Below are positions 8,160-15,938 of a stretch of 64,000 nt of DNA, piece by piece. This stretch comes from Phocaeicola oris. GTDB taxonomy: Bacteria > Bacteroidota > Bacteroidia > Bacteroidales > Bacteroidaceae. The stretch lies in the NCBI RefSeq assembly GCF_021295095.1, contig NZ_JAJLQX010000010.1:1-64000 (forward strand), given 5' to 3'. Both the position numbers and the translations under genes were made by a program. Position 1 is the first letter of the stretch; each line of letters starts with the position of its first letter. Below the pieces are notes generated by a model, which searched no databases, had not been told where the DNA came from, and saw only the letters and a list, made by a program, of their open reading frames with translations.

Positions 8160-8738
8160 TTACCATACTCCATATAAAACCCTGACATCCTTGTCGTTCA
8201 CAGAAGCCTTGGCTCCTTTCAGGAATCCTCTCACGGAGAGATGAAGGCTTTGGTAATACCAATACTCATCCTGGAAGTCCTCATAGATTTCCTTGATGCT
8301 CATTCCTTCATAACCAATCCCATCAGATTCATCCTTTGTTGTAGGCTCTTGCTTCAAAAACCTCTCTATTCGGTTCAGTTGTTTGGTGATCTGATAGTCA
8401 CGTGATTGAAGAATTCTTACAAGCAAGTCCTTCTCTTGCTGCTCACAGAAATTACTAAGATCTGACAACATAAAATAGCCCTGTCCCATCTCATAGTCAG
8501 ATAGTTCTGTCTTCATTTGGGGACTCACATCGTTAGGCAACCCCACATTCCCATAATCATCCAGAAAGTCACGGAAATGGTAATACCGACACCAGTAGCA
8601 ACAGTTGTTGGCGAACCACTCCTTGCCTTCGTCTTTTTCGTCTTTGTATGACTTCAATTCCATTGGCATTTGCCATATAAGAGGCCGCCACTCGTTTCTG
8701 TGACGCACCTCTATGTGAAAACTTATATCTACTCCCAT
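8160..8738 (-). CDS. unrecognised protein of phosphoesterase operon
   Basis: The 192-residue protein begins MGVDISFHIEVRHRNEW. This opening recalls a poorly characterised phage and bacterial family that starts MGCDIH and continues with a short strand and an aromatic-rich stretch, but the similarity is confined to the N-terminus. The rest is acidic and aromatic (WFANNCCYWCRYYHF, DFQDEYWYYQS) with no catalytic motif I can name. It has no signal peptide or membrane segment. It starts 1 bp after the upstream gene ends, which implies translational coupling. Its function is unknown. Confidence 0.7.
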   Translation of the reverse strand: MGVDISFHIEVRHRNEWRPLIWQMPMELKSYKDEKDEGKEWFANNCCYWCRYYHFRDFLDDYGNVGLPNDVSPQMKTELSDYEMGQGYFMLSDLSNFCEQQEKDLLVRILQSRDYQITKQLNRIERFLKQEPTTKDESDGIGYEGMSIKEIYEDFQDEYWYYQSLHLSVRGFLKGAKASVNDKDVRVLYGVW

Positions 8739-8739
8739 A

Positions 8740-10317
8740 TTACTCTGTACTATTTTCGTTTGTATCTTGTTCTATAACTTTTATGCTTAGTATAAGTGCC
8801 TTCATCGCCTCGTTGAAAGTGGGATAATGGATGTCCTCAATCCCAGCTGACATTTGTCTGTTCCTCAAGGCTCCTACATGATAATAGCCTGAATATCCAC
8901 TCTTTTGTGCAACCCCAAGATAGCAATCATATTTCTTCTCTATCTGCTTCCGGATTTCGCTAAGCGTAATAGGCTCGTTTGCCTCATCACGTATCAGATG
9001 ATAGACTGGGTCGTGCAGCGGAATGCGCTTATCTAGTGCTACTTTGTCGTTTGGTTCCCATTTTGCATAGCGTACGATATCATCATACTGCTGGCGAGTC
9101 AGCTCTCCCTCCTTATCGCAGTCTTCTATATAAGGCACACTGATGACACCTTCATCGTCATCACCCTTCAGATAGTCGTGGAAAGTGAATGCCGAGATAC
9201 GAACCATTCCGGTTTCTTCGAGAATGTGAAGGACGTTCTCCGCATCATGGAACACGAACGGAGCTCCCGATTCATAAAGAGCCATCGCAATCTCCAGAGC
9301 TTTGTCCACATAAGACGAATAGCTCACTCCCAGAGTGACAATCCACTTGCCGCCAGCATAGTATTGGGAGGCCCGAACGTTAGTCCTTGACAGGCCAAGT
9401 TCGCCATAATGGTCACATGCAAAGCTTTTAAAGTCTTCTTCACTTTCCAGGCTATATTCCTTCAGCGCATTATGTAGGCCATGATCCTGATAGTATTCTA
9501 CATCGTCTTCGATATTGACGGCTTCTTTTGCACGCTCATAGTGGGAATCTTTCCAGAAGATTGTATCTGCAATGCGATAGTACTTACAGAAACGACGGAT
9601 AGACATTGTGTCGAAAGGAGCAGGCACTCCCTCCTTTTTCCAATCGATTTCTTCTCCTTTCTTGACCGATGCGTACACCTTTTCTCTTCGAATCAGTTCC
9701 TTCATAACTCGGATGCAATATTCTTGGTCTTTCACCACCAGCTTTCCCTCTGGAATTATCTTGTTGAGAAACCGACTCTTTATTGTTCCAAAGCGTTGCC
9801 GATAAGGTAGATCTTCATCAATATGCTGATTGTATGCCTCTGGATTCTTTGTTATTTCTGCTACTCGTTGTTTGACGAGATGGAGAAGTGGCTCCAAGAA
9901 CCAACTCATATCGTGAGCATATTCTTTGCCATCAAGATTCCTGTTGGTGAATATCACATACTCATGAACCCTGTCAGATATTTTCAGGAAAGTGTTCTCA
10001 CGATAGGTTGAAGTAACGAGGAAGAACCATTGTTTCTCGTATGGATACTCCTCAACCAATGCTTTTCTGTAACTTACAATGTCGTATTCTACATATTGAT
10101 CGTGCATATCTTCGAAATCTTTCCATTCTTCAGCAGTACCACGAGGTATTTCCAGCCAAATCATGCGAGCCTCGTCATCTTCGATAGGCTCAAAGATGGA
10201 GAGTACCTTCTGTATTTCCTTTACCAAGGCAAACGACTTCTCATCCACATAGAATTCTCCGTCGTGACCACTTTGGAGAACTCTGCTTATGATGGGTTGT
10301 ATTATTTTGTAATCCAT
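8740..10317 (-). CDS. large unrecognised protein of phosphoesterase operon
   Basis: I choose the ATG at 10317 (525 residues, MDYKIIQPIISRVL); the longer frame from 10341 begins with TTG and overlaps the upstream stop. I do not recognise a domain. The protein is acidic and soluble, rich in Tyr and Trp. Visible features are a central DTMSIRRFCKYYRIADTIF segment, a WIVTLGVSYSSY strand and a C-terminal YLGVAQKSGYSGYYHVG block. There is no P-loop, nuclease or HTH motif that I can see. As the largest gene of the operon it may carry the defining activity of the module. It is flanked by genes spaced 1 to 20 bp apart. Confidence 0.7.
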   Translation of the reverse strand: MDYKIIQPIISRVLQSGHDGEFYVDEKSFALVKEIQKVLSIFEPIEDDEARMIWLEIPRGTAEEWKDFEDMHDQYVEYDIVSYRKALVEEYPYEKQWFFLVTSTYRENTFLKISDRVHEYVIFTNRNLDGKEYAHDMSWFLEPLLHLVKQRVAEITKNPEAYNQHIDEDLPYRQRFGTIKSRFLNKIIPEGKLVVKDQEYCIRVMKELIRREKVYASVKKGEEIDWKKEGVPAPFDTMSIRRFCKYYRIADTIFWKDSHYERAKEAVNIEDDVEYYQDHGLHNALKEYSLESEEDFKSFACDHYGELGLSRTNVRASQYYAGGKWIVTLGVSYSSYVDKALEIAMALYESGAPFVFHDAENVLHILEETGMVRISAFTFHDYLKGDDDEGVISVPYIEDCDKEGELTRQQYDDIVRYAKWEPNDKVALDKRIPLHDPVYHLIRDEANEPITLSEIRKQIEKKYDCYLGVAQKSGYSGYYHVGALRNRQMSAGIEDIHYPTFNEAMKALILSIKVIEQDTNENSTE

Positions 10318-10337
10318 ATTGTTTCTTGTTTGTTTAT

Positions 10338-11216
10338 TCAAATATCATCTTCTACAACATACTCTTCACAAATATAGCAATATCGAGAAGGATTCTTTTC
10401 ATAAGTCTCAATAGCGATTCTTACTTTTTGATATGGGAATACTCCTTCTTGATATGAGCATCGATGCCAGGAGTCAAAATACTCTATTATTTTCTCCTCG
10501 TTATTATATCTCACCTTGCAATGCTTATGGCATTTAGGATCGAAGTAAGAGGCCAAATCATTCCATCCCAAAAGATCGTCTATGGTAGAAGAGAAAGACA
10601 AGTAGCTTGTGCCCCCAGTTTCATCCTCGGCGAACTTTGTGTGGAATGAAATAGTTCCATCCTGTTCCTCAGAAACCTCAATCCATTTATAACGGGCTAT
10701 TTCATTAGCACTCGTAACGGAATGTTCTTTTAGAAAGTTCATGAGCATTTCTATCGGGTTAAGTCGGTCCTCTGAACCAATCGGCTGATGAAAATTCAGG
10801 CTCCATTTCAGGTGCTCTGATATTTCCCTACGAATGTCAAAGGCCATAAACTCTTTTCTGTTGTTATCCAGCACCTCTCGCCCATATTGTGCGATGTCGT
10901 GACAGTGCACCGAAGCATAGCTATGTCTTCCCAAGGCATAATGGGCAGAGTACCATTGTAAGTCATTTTCTACAAGACGGTTCCGAAGGTCAACAACGTC
11001 TTTTATCTTCTTTCGGCGCAGATAATTGGAAATCTCTGCGGCTAATGCATGAAATTCAGGAGTGTCGTATTCGATATCTCTGAACTGTTTATATTCCTGA
11101 ATGGCCTTGCTTCCTTCAGTAAGACCAATAGCATACCGATAGCCCATCCAGATTAAAGCCTCTTGATAAAGTTCATTTCCTTTTTTCTTTATGTCAATCT
11201 TCATTGTTCTTTTCAT
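10338..11216 (-). CDS. unrecognised protein of phosphoesterase operon
   Basis: The 292-residue protein starts at an ATG that overlaps the preceding stop codon (ATGA), a sign of coupled translation; a second Met four codons later is also possible. The N-terminal half is helical (YQEALIWMGYRYAIG..., AEISNYLRRKKIKDVVDLRNR). The C-terminal half has CHKHC, SWHRCSY and a final YCYICEEYV, so a Cys/His metal site is possible but not established. No named family is recognised and no membrane segment is seen. It belongs to the leftward six-gene operon. Confidence 0.65.
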   Translation of the reverse strand: MKRTMKIDIKKKGNELYQEALIWMGYRYAIGLTEGSKAIQEYKQFRDIEYDTPEFHALAAEISNYLRRKKIKDVVDLRNRLVENDLQWYSAHYALGRHSYASVHCHDIAQYGREVLDNNRKEFMAFDIRREISEHLKWSLNFHQPIGSEDRLNPIEMLMNFLKEHSVTSANEIARYKWIEVSEEQDGTISFHTKFAEDETGGTSYLSFSSTIDDLLGWNDLASYFDPKCHKHCKVRYNNEEKIIEYFDSWHRCSYQEGVFPYQKVRIAIETYEKNPSRYCYICEEYVVEDDI

Positions 11217-11530
11217 TTAAAGGGTTCAACTAGGAAATCGTATAGTTTTTCTGGAGTGCTTACATCAACAGGCTTGTCATTCACTCTTAGGGAGTTTACA
11301 ATATCTCTCTTGCCGAAGTCTGCCTCAAATATCCACCATGAAACGTATTTTTCATCATCCTTTACAGATAGTTCAAGGAGGTGCACGCTCAATTCCCACA
11401 ATACATTATGATATATAGGTGCATAGCTGCCTGGAAATGCCTGCTCCATGTGATAATTGATTTTATGGTCTATGTCACTTTGCTCTTTCAGTTTGTTCAG
11501 AGAGTTCACGAATTCGTCTTTCGTTATCAT
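11213..11530 (-). CDS. small unrecognised protein, first gene of phosphoesterase operon
   Basis: The 105-residue protein begins MITKDEFVNSLNKLKEQ and has an aromatic core (NVLWELSVHLLEL, KYVSWWIFEADFG). It is soluble and has no motif I can assign. It is the first full-size gene after a leader of about 550 nt that starts near 12080. Its stop overlaps the next start by 4 bp. Small leading proteins of this kind in accessory operons are often regulators, inhibitors or immunity factors, but nothing in the sequence proves that. Confidence 0.6.
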   Translation of the reverse strand: MITKDEFVNSLNKLKEQSDIDHKINYHMEQAFPGSYAPIYHNVLWELSVHLLELSVKDDEKYVSWWIFEADFGKRDIVNSLRVNDKPVDVSTPEKLYDFLVEPFK

Positions 11531-12080
11531 TGTCTTTTTGCTTAAAATTGTATTTTGATTATTTAAACTTATGGCAATACGCCATTAAGCCTCACCTTTT
11601 CAGCCGAAAAGATAAGGAAAGGATAATAGAGCGACTGTACTCGAGTCACTATACATGCGTAAAAGTCACTGCGAGCGCGCTCTTACTGTTCTGATGTTTT
11701 AATGGTGTGCATAAAATCTCCTCTCTGCGTGAAAACGCATTAATGGTTTAACATTCCTTCCAGACGTATTGTCTGGGTTTACTTTACTCTTTGCTTCGGA
11801 GCATCTTCCGAAGACTTGATAACTAACGCAAGAAAGTATTCTTGCCAATCCAGTAAACGGGAATGGGAGAAGACAGGTGGTAAGTCTGTTTTTTCATTCC
11901 TGGGTTCCATCCCTACACTAACGACATTACTCGCATCGCTTAACTTCTGCTTTCACGTCTCTCAGGAGTTCGCCTCTAACGTATTCGCCATACGGCTCAT
12001 ACCAAATGGACGTTCCCAACCAACAAGGCTACAGTTAGCTTGCCCTGCCCCTACGGGAACTATAGGCTAACCTATAAAAT
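11531..12080 (-). ncRNA. long structured leader RNA of phosphoesterase operon
   Basis: Transcription from the promoter at 12087-12117 would start near 12080 and run about 550 nt before the first full-size gene. The region is dense in short, perfect hairpins: 12065-12085 (GGCTAA/TTAGCC), 11828-11845 (GCAAGAA/TTCTTGC), 11794-11813 (CTTCGGA/TCCGAAG), 11760-11776 (CCAGAC/GTCTGG) and 11726-11739 (TGCGT/ACGCA). A second GCTAAC near 12035 could pair instead with the 5' GTTAGC, so alternative folds are possible. No large protein is encoded. It could be a regulatory leader (attenuator or ligand-sensing) or an independent ncRNA. The hairpins are seen; the role is inferred. Confidence 0.55.
11683..11712 (-). 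CDS. putative 9-residue leader peptide
   Basis: Within the structured leader an AGGAGA ribosome-binding sequence lies a few bases before an ATG. The frame encodes MHTIKTSEQ and stops with TAA. A GAGCGCGCTC palindrome follows within a few bases. A small translated peptide upstream of structured RNA is the layout of translation-coupled attenuators, such as the tetQ leader of Bacteroides conjugative transposons. Translation is not proven. Confidence 0.4.
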   Translation of the reverse strand: MHTIKTSEQ

Positions 12081-12086
12081 TAGCCG

Positions 12087-12117
12087 CAAAGGTACATGTT
12101 TTCGAACGATTAGCCAA
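12087..12117 (-). promoter_or_regulatory. strong Bacteroides promoter, leftward
   Basis: On the minus strand TTGG (12117 to 12114) is followed by exactly 19 bp and TACCTTTG (12094 to 12087). This matches the Bacteroides consensus TTTG-N19-TAnnTTTG almost perfectly. It drives the structured leader and the operon from 11530 to 6613. It is back to back with the integrase promoter about 185 bp away. Confidence 0.8.
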
Positions 12118-12279
12118 AACTTTTCGAGACTATTTTTCGAGCCCATTTTGCTTATACACAGAGTGTATAAAAAAGATTGCCAGGAAAGGCCAACTCGTTG
12201 ATTTTTGTTTTTCTTATCAACAAATTGCATGCAAATTTATTGTTTATCCCGTTCTTAGGTGTTAATATCTTATAAATTC

Positions 12280-12310
12280 TTGTGAGACTCACAGAATCTT
12301 CATATCTTTG
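12280..12310 (+). promoter_or_regulatory. putative integrase promoter
   Basis: TATCTTTG (12303-12310) matches TAnnTTTG, and a TTGT sequence lies at the expected distance upstream (12280-12283). Transcription would start near 12317 and give a 350-nt leader before the integrase start. Confidence 0.6.
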
Positions 12311-12550
12311 CAGTGCTTTAGCATTTTGAGTGGGCCATGATCCCCAAGTGATGCTCTTCTTGTTTTTAGCAGGAAAGTGAGTCTGCTCACCAGTTCGTGG
12401 CTGGTAAAAACCATTCCGATGAATCATCGTGCGGAGGGAGTATTAGTCGGAAGATACTCTATCCAACTCCACATAAGAGGCTCTTCAGGGGTTGAGACCG
12501 ATTAGCATAAGCCCGGTTACCCGACAGCGACAGAAGAGACCGAGATTGCA

Positions 12551-12599
12551 CAGCTGCATTTGATTATTGCTTCGGCAATGGTCAAACGCAGTTGTTTTG
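12551..12599 (+). terminator. UUCG-capped hairpin in the integrase leader
   Basis: Stem segments CAGCTGC, TTTGA and ATTGC pair with GCAAT, TCAAA and GCAGTTG around a TTCG loop (12571-12574) and are followed by TTTTGTAT. It has the form of an intrinsic terminator placed 70 bp before the integrase start, so it could attenuate integrase expression. Confidence 0.6.
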
Positions 12600-12611
12600 T
12601 ATATACCTGTA

Positions 12612-12669
12612 TGTCAAAATAGCTGCAAGAGAGTGCTAAACATGTTTAATTCTAAAAGCTATTTTGACA
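12612..12669 (+). promoter_or_regulatory. perfect 13-bp inverted repeat abutting the integrase start
   Basis: TGTCAAAATAGCT (12612-12624) and AGCTATTTTGACA (12657-12669) are exact complements separated by 32 bp. The second arm ends at the base before the ATG. As RNA it would bury the ribosome-binding region; as DNA it could be an operator or a recombinase core site. Confidence 0.7.
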
Positions 12670-14169
12670 ATGAAACAGACAAAATCACTTCCCGTCATCA
12701 AGGAGCGTAACTGCAACGCATCCTTGGTTCTCGATCGTCGCACACAGCGACGTAACGTAAAAGAGTTTCCTCTGGCTATGCGTTTTACTATCGACCGCAA
12801 GTTCTTCTATCATGTCGTCGGAAGCTCATACACGGAAAAACAGTTCTCCGACATCTGCAACGCCACCAAGAGTTCATCTGACAACTATCGTGAGCAGCGT
12901 ATGTGGCGTGAGACAATCGTGCCCAAGTACAAGGACTTACTCGCAGAACTCAACAAGGGCGGCATGTTCACCTTTGAAATGGTACGCCTTGCAGTAACCA
13001 CTGGTAATCCGAACATCCAGGAGAAAGACAATCGCTCATTCATGAGTATTTGGGAGCAAGTCATCCATGACCTGAAGACCAATGACAACGGTGCCCGTTT
13101 TACGACCGGCCAGAATTATGAGAGTGCTTTGCATTCTTTCCGCGCCATCATGGGTGATGATGCCATTAAGGGATTCGACATTAATGTCGCAGAAATCCAG
13201 AAGTGGAAAGACGGCATGAAGAATGGAGTAGTAGGCAAGAATGGCAAGTTAATCGGGAAGATTTGTGACACGACAATTGGTATCTATCTCCGTGCTTTCC
13301 GTGTTGCATGGAATGAAAGTGTTCGTCAAGGATTCCTCAAAGATGTTCCCTATCCGTTCTCAAACAAGAAGGAGAAGAAACTAGTCAGCATCCTGGCTAG
13401 TGCAAAGAGGCGTAAATGCTACCTTCGTGTCAATCAGATGACGGAACTCTACAATCTTTTTATCTCCAAAGAATATCCTGATTATTGGCCTGAGTCATAT
13501 AAAGCATCGGTTCACTTCTCGTTAGGCTTGTTCTTGGTTCAGTATCTCTGCAATGGCTTCAACATGGTAGATGCGGCCCGCTTGAAATACGATGACTATT
13601 ACTTTCAAAATGAAGGTAAGGCATTCCGTTTCAACCGCAAGAAAACCGAAAATACAAGTATTGATGGTGCTGAGGTAACCATCCCTATCATCCAGCCCCT
13701 GCAGCATATCCTTGATGAAATTGCCGCACCACCCACCCGTGGCGGATATGTATTTCCGCAGATTCTGGGTGGTGCAGAAGATGAAGAAAATCGAAGGAAG
13801 AGGACACAGCAGGAGAATAAGAATGTGCGCGACAGAATGGATAAAGTCTGTCATGAAGTTCTGCATTGGGACAAGTCCATTAAACCCACAAACACCTGGT
13901 GCCGCCATTCCTTCGGCACTAATCTACATAATGCCGGTGTAGAAATTGACTACATCTCTGAGGCTATGGGCCATTCCAATGGTGACCATGCCATCACGCA
14001 TATCTATCTTGATGCCTATCCGTTGGAAAAGCAGATGGAATATAACTCCAATCTGTTGGATTTGGAAGCAAAAGATTCCAAGCGTGATAGGCTGACAAAA
14101 GAACTGGCTGAACTTTCGGAATCCGATTTGGCCCAGATACTGAGCAACCTGAAGCAGTCTAACCAATAA
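12670..14169 (+). CDS. tyrosine recombinase/integrase of the island
   Basis: The ATG at 12670 (499 residues) is preferred over a TTG two codons earlier. An N-terminal arm-type DNA-binding region and a SAM-like core-binding domain (about 100-230) precede the catalytic domain (about 260-460). Catalytic box II reads CRHSFGTNLHNAG (His-x-x-...Arg context) followed by MGHSN and the IYLDAY nucleophile Tyr region. Box I reads YLCNGFNMVDAARL and has no Arg at the usual place. IntDOT-type integrases also lack this Arg, so activity is still likely. It probably integrates the island at tRNA-Met. It is followed 11 bp later by a DUF6043 gene. Confidence 0.85.
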   Translation: MKQTKSLPVIKERNCNASLVLDRRTQRRNVKEFPLAMRFTIDRKFFYHVVGSSYTEKQFSDICNATKSSSDNYREQRMWRETIVPKYKDLLAELNKGGMFTFEMVRLAVTTGNPNIQEKDNRSFMSIWEQVIHDLKTNDNGARFTTGQNYESALHSFRAIMGDDAIKGFDINVAEIQKWKDGMKNGVVGKNGKLIGKICDTTIGIYLRAFRVAWNESVRQGFLKDVPYPFSNKKEKKLVSILASAKRRKCYLRVNQMTELYNLFISKEYPDYWPESYKASVHFSLGLFLVQYLCNGFNMVDAARLKYDDYYFQNEGKAFRFNRKKTENTSIDGAEVTIPIIQPLQHILDEIAAPPTRGGYVFPQILGGAEDEENRRKRTQQENKNVRDRMDKVCHEVLHWDKSIKPTNTWCRHSFGTNLHNAGVEIDYISEAMGHSNGDHAITHIYLDAYPLEKQMEYNSNLLDLEAKDSKRDRLTKELAELSESDLAQILSNLKQSNQ

Positions 14170-14180
14170 ATATCCATGCC

Positions 14181-15440
14181 ATGTTTAGATTGAATTTCTC
14201 AAAGTTGTTCTCTGATTTCTCGCTGAGAAAAGAGAAAACGGATCTGTTCATCCGCACATGGAAAAGCCAGAACAAGGAAGTCTACGCTCAGTTCATAAGT
14301 GGCATAGACAACGTAGCAGATGGTGACCTTACCTTATTATATAATATGTATGCCCTGATGAAGGATTGTGTCCCGCCAGAGGCTCAGTCCTTCTACGACT
14401 GGTTCGGCGGTTTGCTGGCACAATCGCCAACCAGGACATCTGCTTTGATGTCTGATACACAATGGGCTGGCAAATACACCGAGAAGATAGCCCAGTGCAT
14501 AGTCAATCGCCAACTGTGGTTAGGCATCAACTTGAAGACGGGTATGGTGGACATCTATACGTCTCAGCAAAGAGGGCTGTTGATGGTCAAATCCGGCACA
14601 CCCATAGAGATATGGAATCGCTTGCCGCAATACATGAAGTCCTATTTCATCAGTCAGGTGGATAGGCTGACACGAAACTCCAAAGGCTGCATACTATTCA
14701 GCAAACTGGAACGCAAGCAACTCTATCAGGCCTTGTCTTTCTTTGCCAACATCTTTATGCTGGCTCATTCCGTGTTCATCCCTAGCTTTCTGGCAAACCT
14801 TTACGACAAGGTCATTGAGAAAGGCGATACGCTTGCCTATTGTATGTATTACTTCGTGGTTTTCGACCACGGACTCCCTCGCATGATGCAACTCCTCAAT
14901 GGTATCTTGACGAAAGAAGAGGTTGATGAGAGTGGGCTGATATTGATTCGTAACTGTGTCCACTCCCTCGTTTACCAAAGCATGGAATTAGGAGCAGAGA
15001 CCAAGGCATCCTGGGAGAATGCCGTGGAGGACTGCAATCCCGAAATCTGGAAGGATGTCTTGTTCCTGCTGCACAAGACAAAAGGGAAAAGAGGAAAGAA
15101 AAAGTCAATCCGAACTTTGGACGAAATCCTTATAGGTGACATTGCCGCCCAAAAGAAAAAGATACGCCTGTTTCTTGATGAGAATGAGGATGACATCTGC
15201 CTGGCTTATCTGCTCCTTGCCTTGGTTCAGACAGGCAAGGTTAAGGATGCCATCCCCTATATGACCTTCCATCGTGCCATGGAGCATTTCATGGGGCGAC
15301 ATATCGGACATGACATCCCTCAGAAGCGGTATGGTGAGTTGAAGAACGATTCTGGCTATTTGAGCCCTTACAGCAACAGTTGCAAACGGGCCAAACGCAT
15401 CATCAACAAGTGGATTCGCATCTTTGCAGAAACGGACTGA
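14181..15440 (+). CDS. DUF6043-like protein
   Basis: The 419-residue soluble protein resembles DUF6043 proteins, which commonly follow integrases in Bacteroides mobile elements. Similar segments are the SDTQWAGKYTEKIA region, the GTPIEIWNRLPQYMKSYF region and the AHSVFIPSFLANLYDK region. There is no catalytic motif I can name. Its constant position after an integrase suggests a role in element maintenance or in control of excision, but that is inference. The gene lies 11 bp after the integrase and ends at a strong terminator. Confidence 0.6.
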   Translation: MFRLNFSKLFSDFSLRKEKTDLFIRTWKSQNKEVYAQFISGIDNVADGDLTLLYNMYALMKDCVPPEAQSFYDWFGGLLAQSPTRTSALMSDTQWAGKYTEKIAQCIVNRQLWLGINLKTGMVDIYTSQQRGLLMVKSGTPIEIWNRLPQYMKSYFISQVDRLTRNSKGCILFSKLERKQLYQALSFFANIFMLAHSVFIPSFLANLYDKVIEKGDTLAYCMYYFVVFDHGLPRMMQLLNGILTKEEVDESGLILIRNCVHSLVYQSMELGAETKASWENAVEDCNPEIWKDVLFLLHKTKGKRGKKKSIRTLDEILIGDIAAQKKKIRLFLDENEDDICLAYLLLALVQTGKVKDAIPYMTFHRAMEHFMGRHIGHDIPQKRYGELKNDSGYLSPYSNSCKRAKRIINKWIRIFAETD

Positions 15441-15471
15441 AAAGGCTCTTTTTTCTTACCTTCTGTTAAAA

Positions 15472-15519
15472 GTCGGTCGGTTTTATTTCATGCAAATAAG
15501 ACCGACCGACGCCCTTTTT
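15472..15519 (+). terminator. rho-independent terminator
   Basis: A 17-bp stem, GTCGGTCGG extended by TTTTATTT, pairs with the matching AAATAAGACC-GACCGAC arm around a short loop and is followed by a T-run. It closes the integrase-DUF6043 transcript. Confidence 0.9.
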
Positions 15520-15614
15520 ATTATGCCATACCTTTGCCGTCGAAATCGATTTCAGAGAATGTAAACGAGGCTCTAAATGCCTCAATTGTTTAACAATTAA
15601 ACTCACAAAAAGTT

Positions 15615-15935
15615 ATGGAAAAGATTTTCGATATCAAACAACTGCTCCAGAAGCCTATCGCCATGATGACGGGCGAAGAGCTGGCCTTTCTGATTGGCAG
15701 CAGTATTGAGGCAAAGGCAAACGATGCAACGCCCATTGTTCAGAAACGCACCTACTACGGCATCGAGGGCATCGCCCAGGTGTTCGGATGCAGCGTACCA
15801 ACCGCCAACCGCATCAAGCGCAGCGGCATCATCGATGCAGCCATCACGCAGATCGGGCGAAAGATTATCGTGGATGCCGACCTGGCACTTCAACTGGCAA
15901 AGGAAGCGGAAATCAACAAAGAAAAGCAAGTCTAA
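15615..15935 (+). CDS. DUF3853-family helix-turn-helix protein
   Basis: The 106-residue protein has a short N-terminal helix with MMTGEELAFLIG and a C-terminal DNA-binding domain: YYGIEGIAQVFGCSVPTANRI, then RSGIIDAAITQIGRKIIVDA. This is the MerR/excisionase-like winged fold of DUF3853, found in Bacteroides conjugative and mobilizable elements next to replication or mobilization genes. It probably acts as an excisionase or regulator. It starts a new transcript after the terminator and is followed 3 bp later by the primase-helicase gene. Confidence 0.75.
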   Translation: MEKIFDIKQLLQKPIAMMTGEELAFLIGSSIEAKANDATPIVQKRTYYGIEGIAQVFGCSVPTANRIKRSGIIDAAITQIGRKIIVDADLALQLAKEAEINKEKQV

Positions 15936-15938
15936 TCT

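Noticed and set aside
8160-8738. Firm assignment to the MGCDIH-type phage protein family
   Set aside because: Only the first residues are alike; the similarity is too short to name the protein.
11531-12080. Group II intron remnant as explanation of the structured leader
   Set aside because: A GAGCCGTAT sequence and many hairpins recall a group II intron, but there is no complete domain V hairpin, no GTGYG start and no reverse transcriptase frame. The promoter fits a leader better. A search against intron models would settle it.
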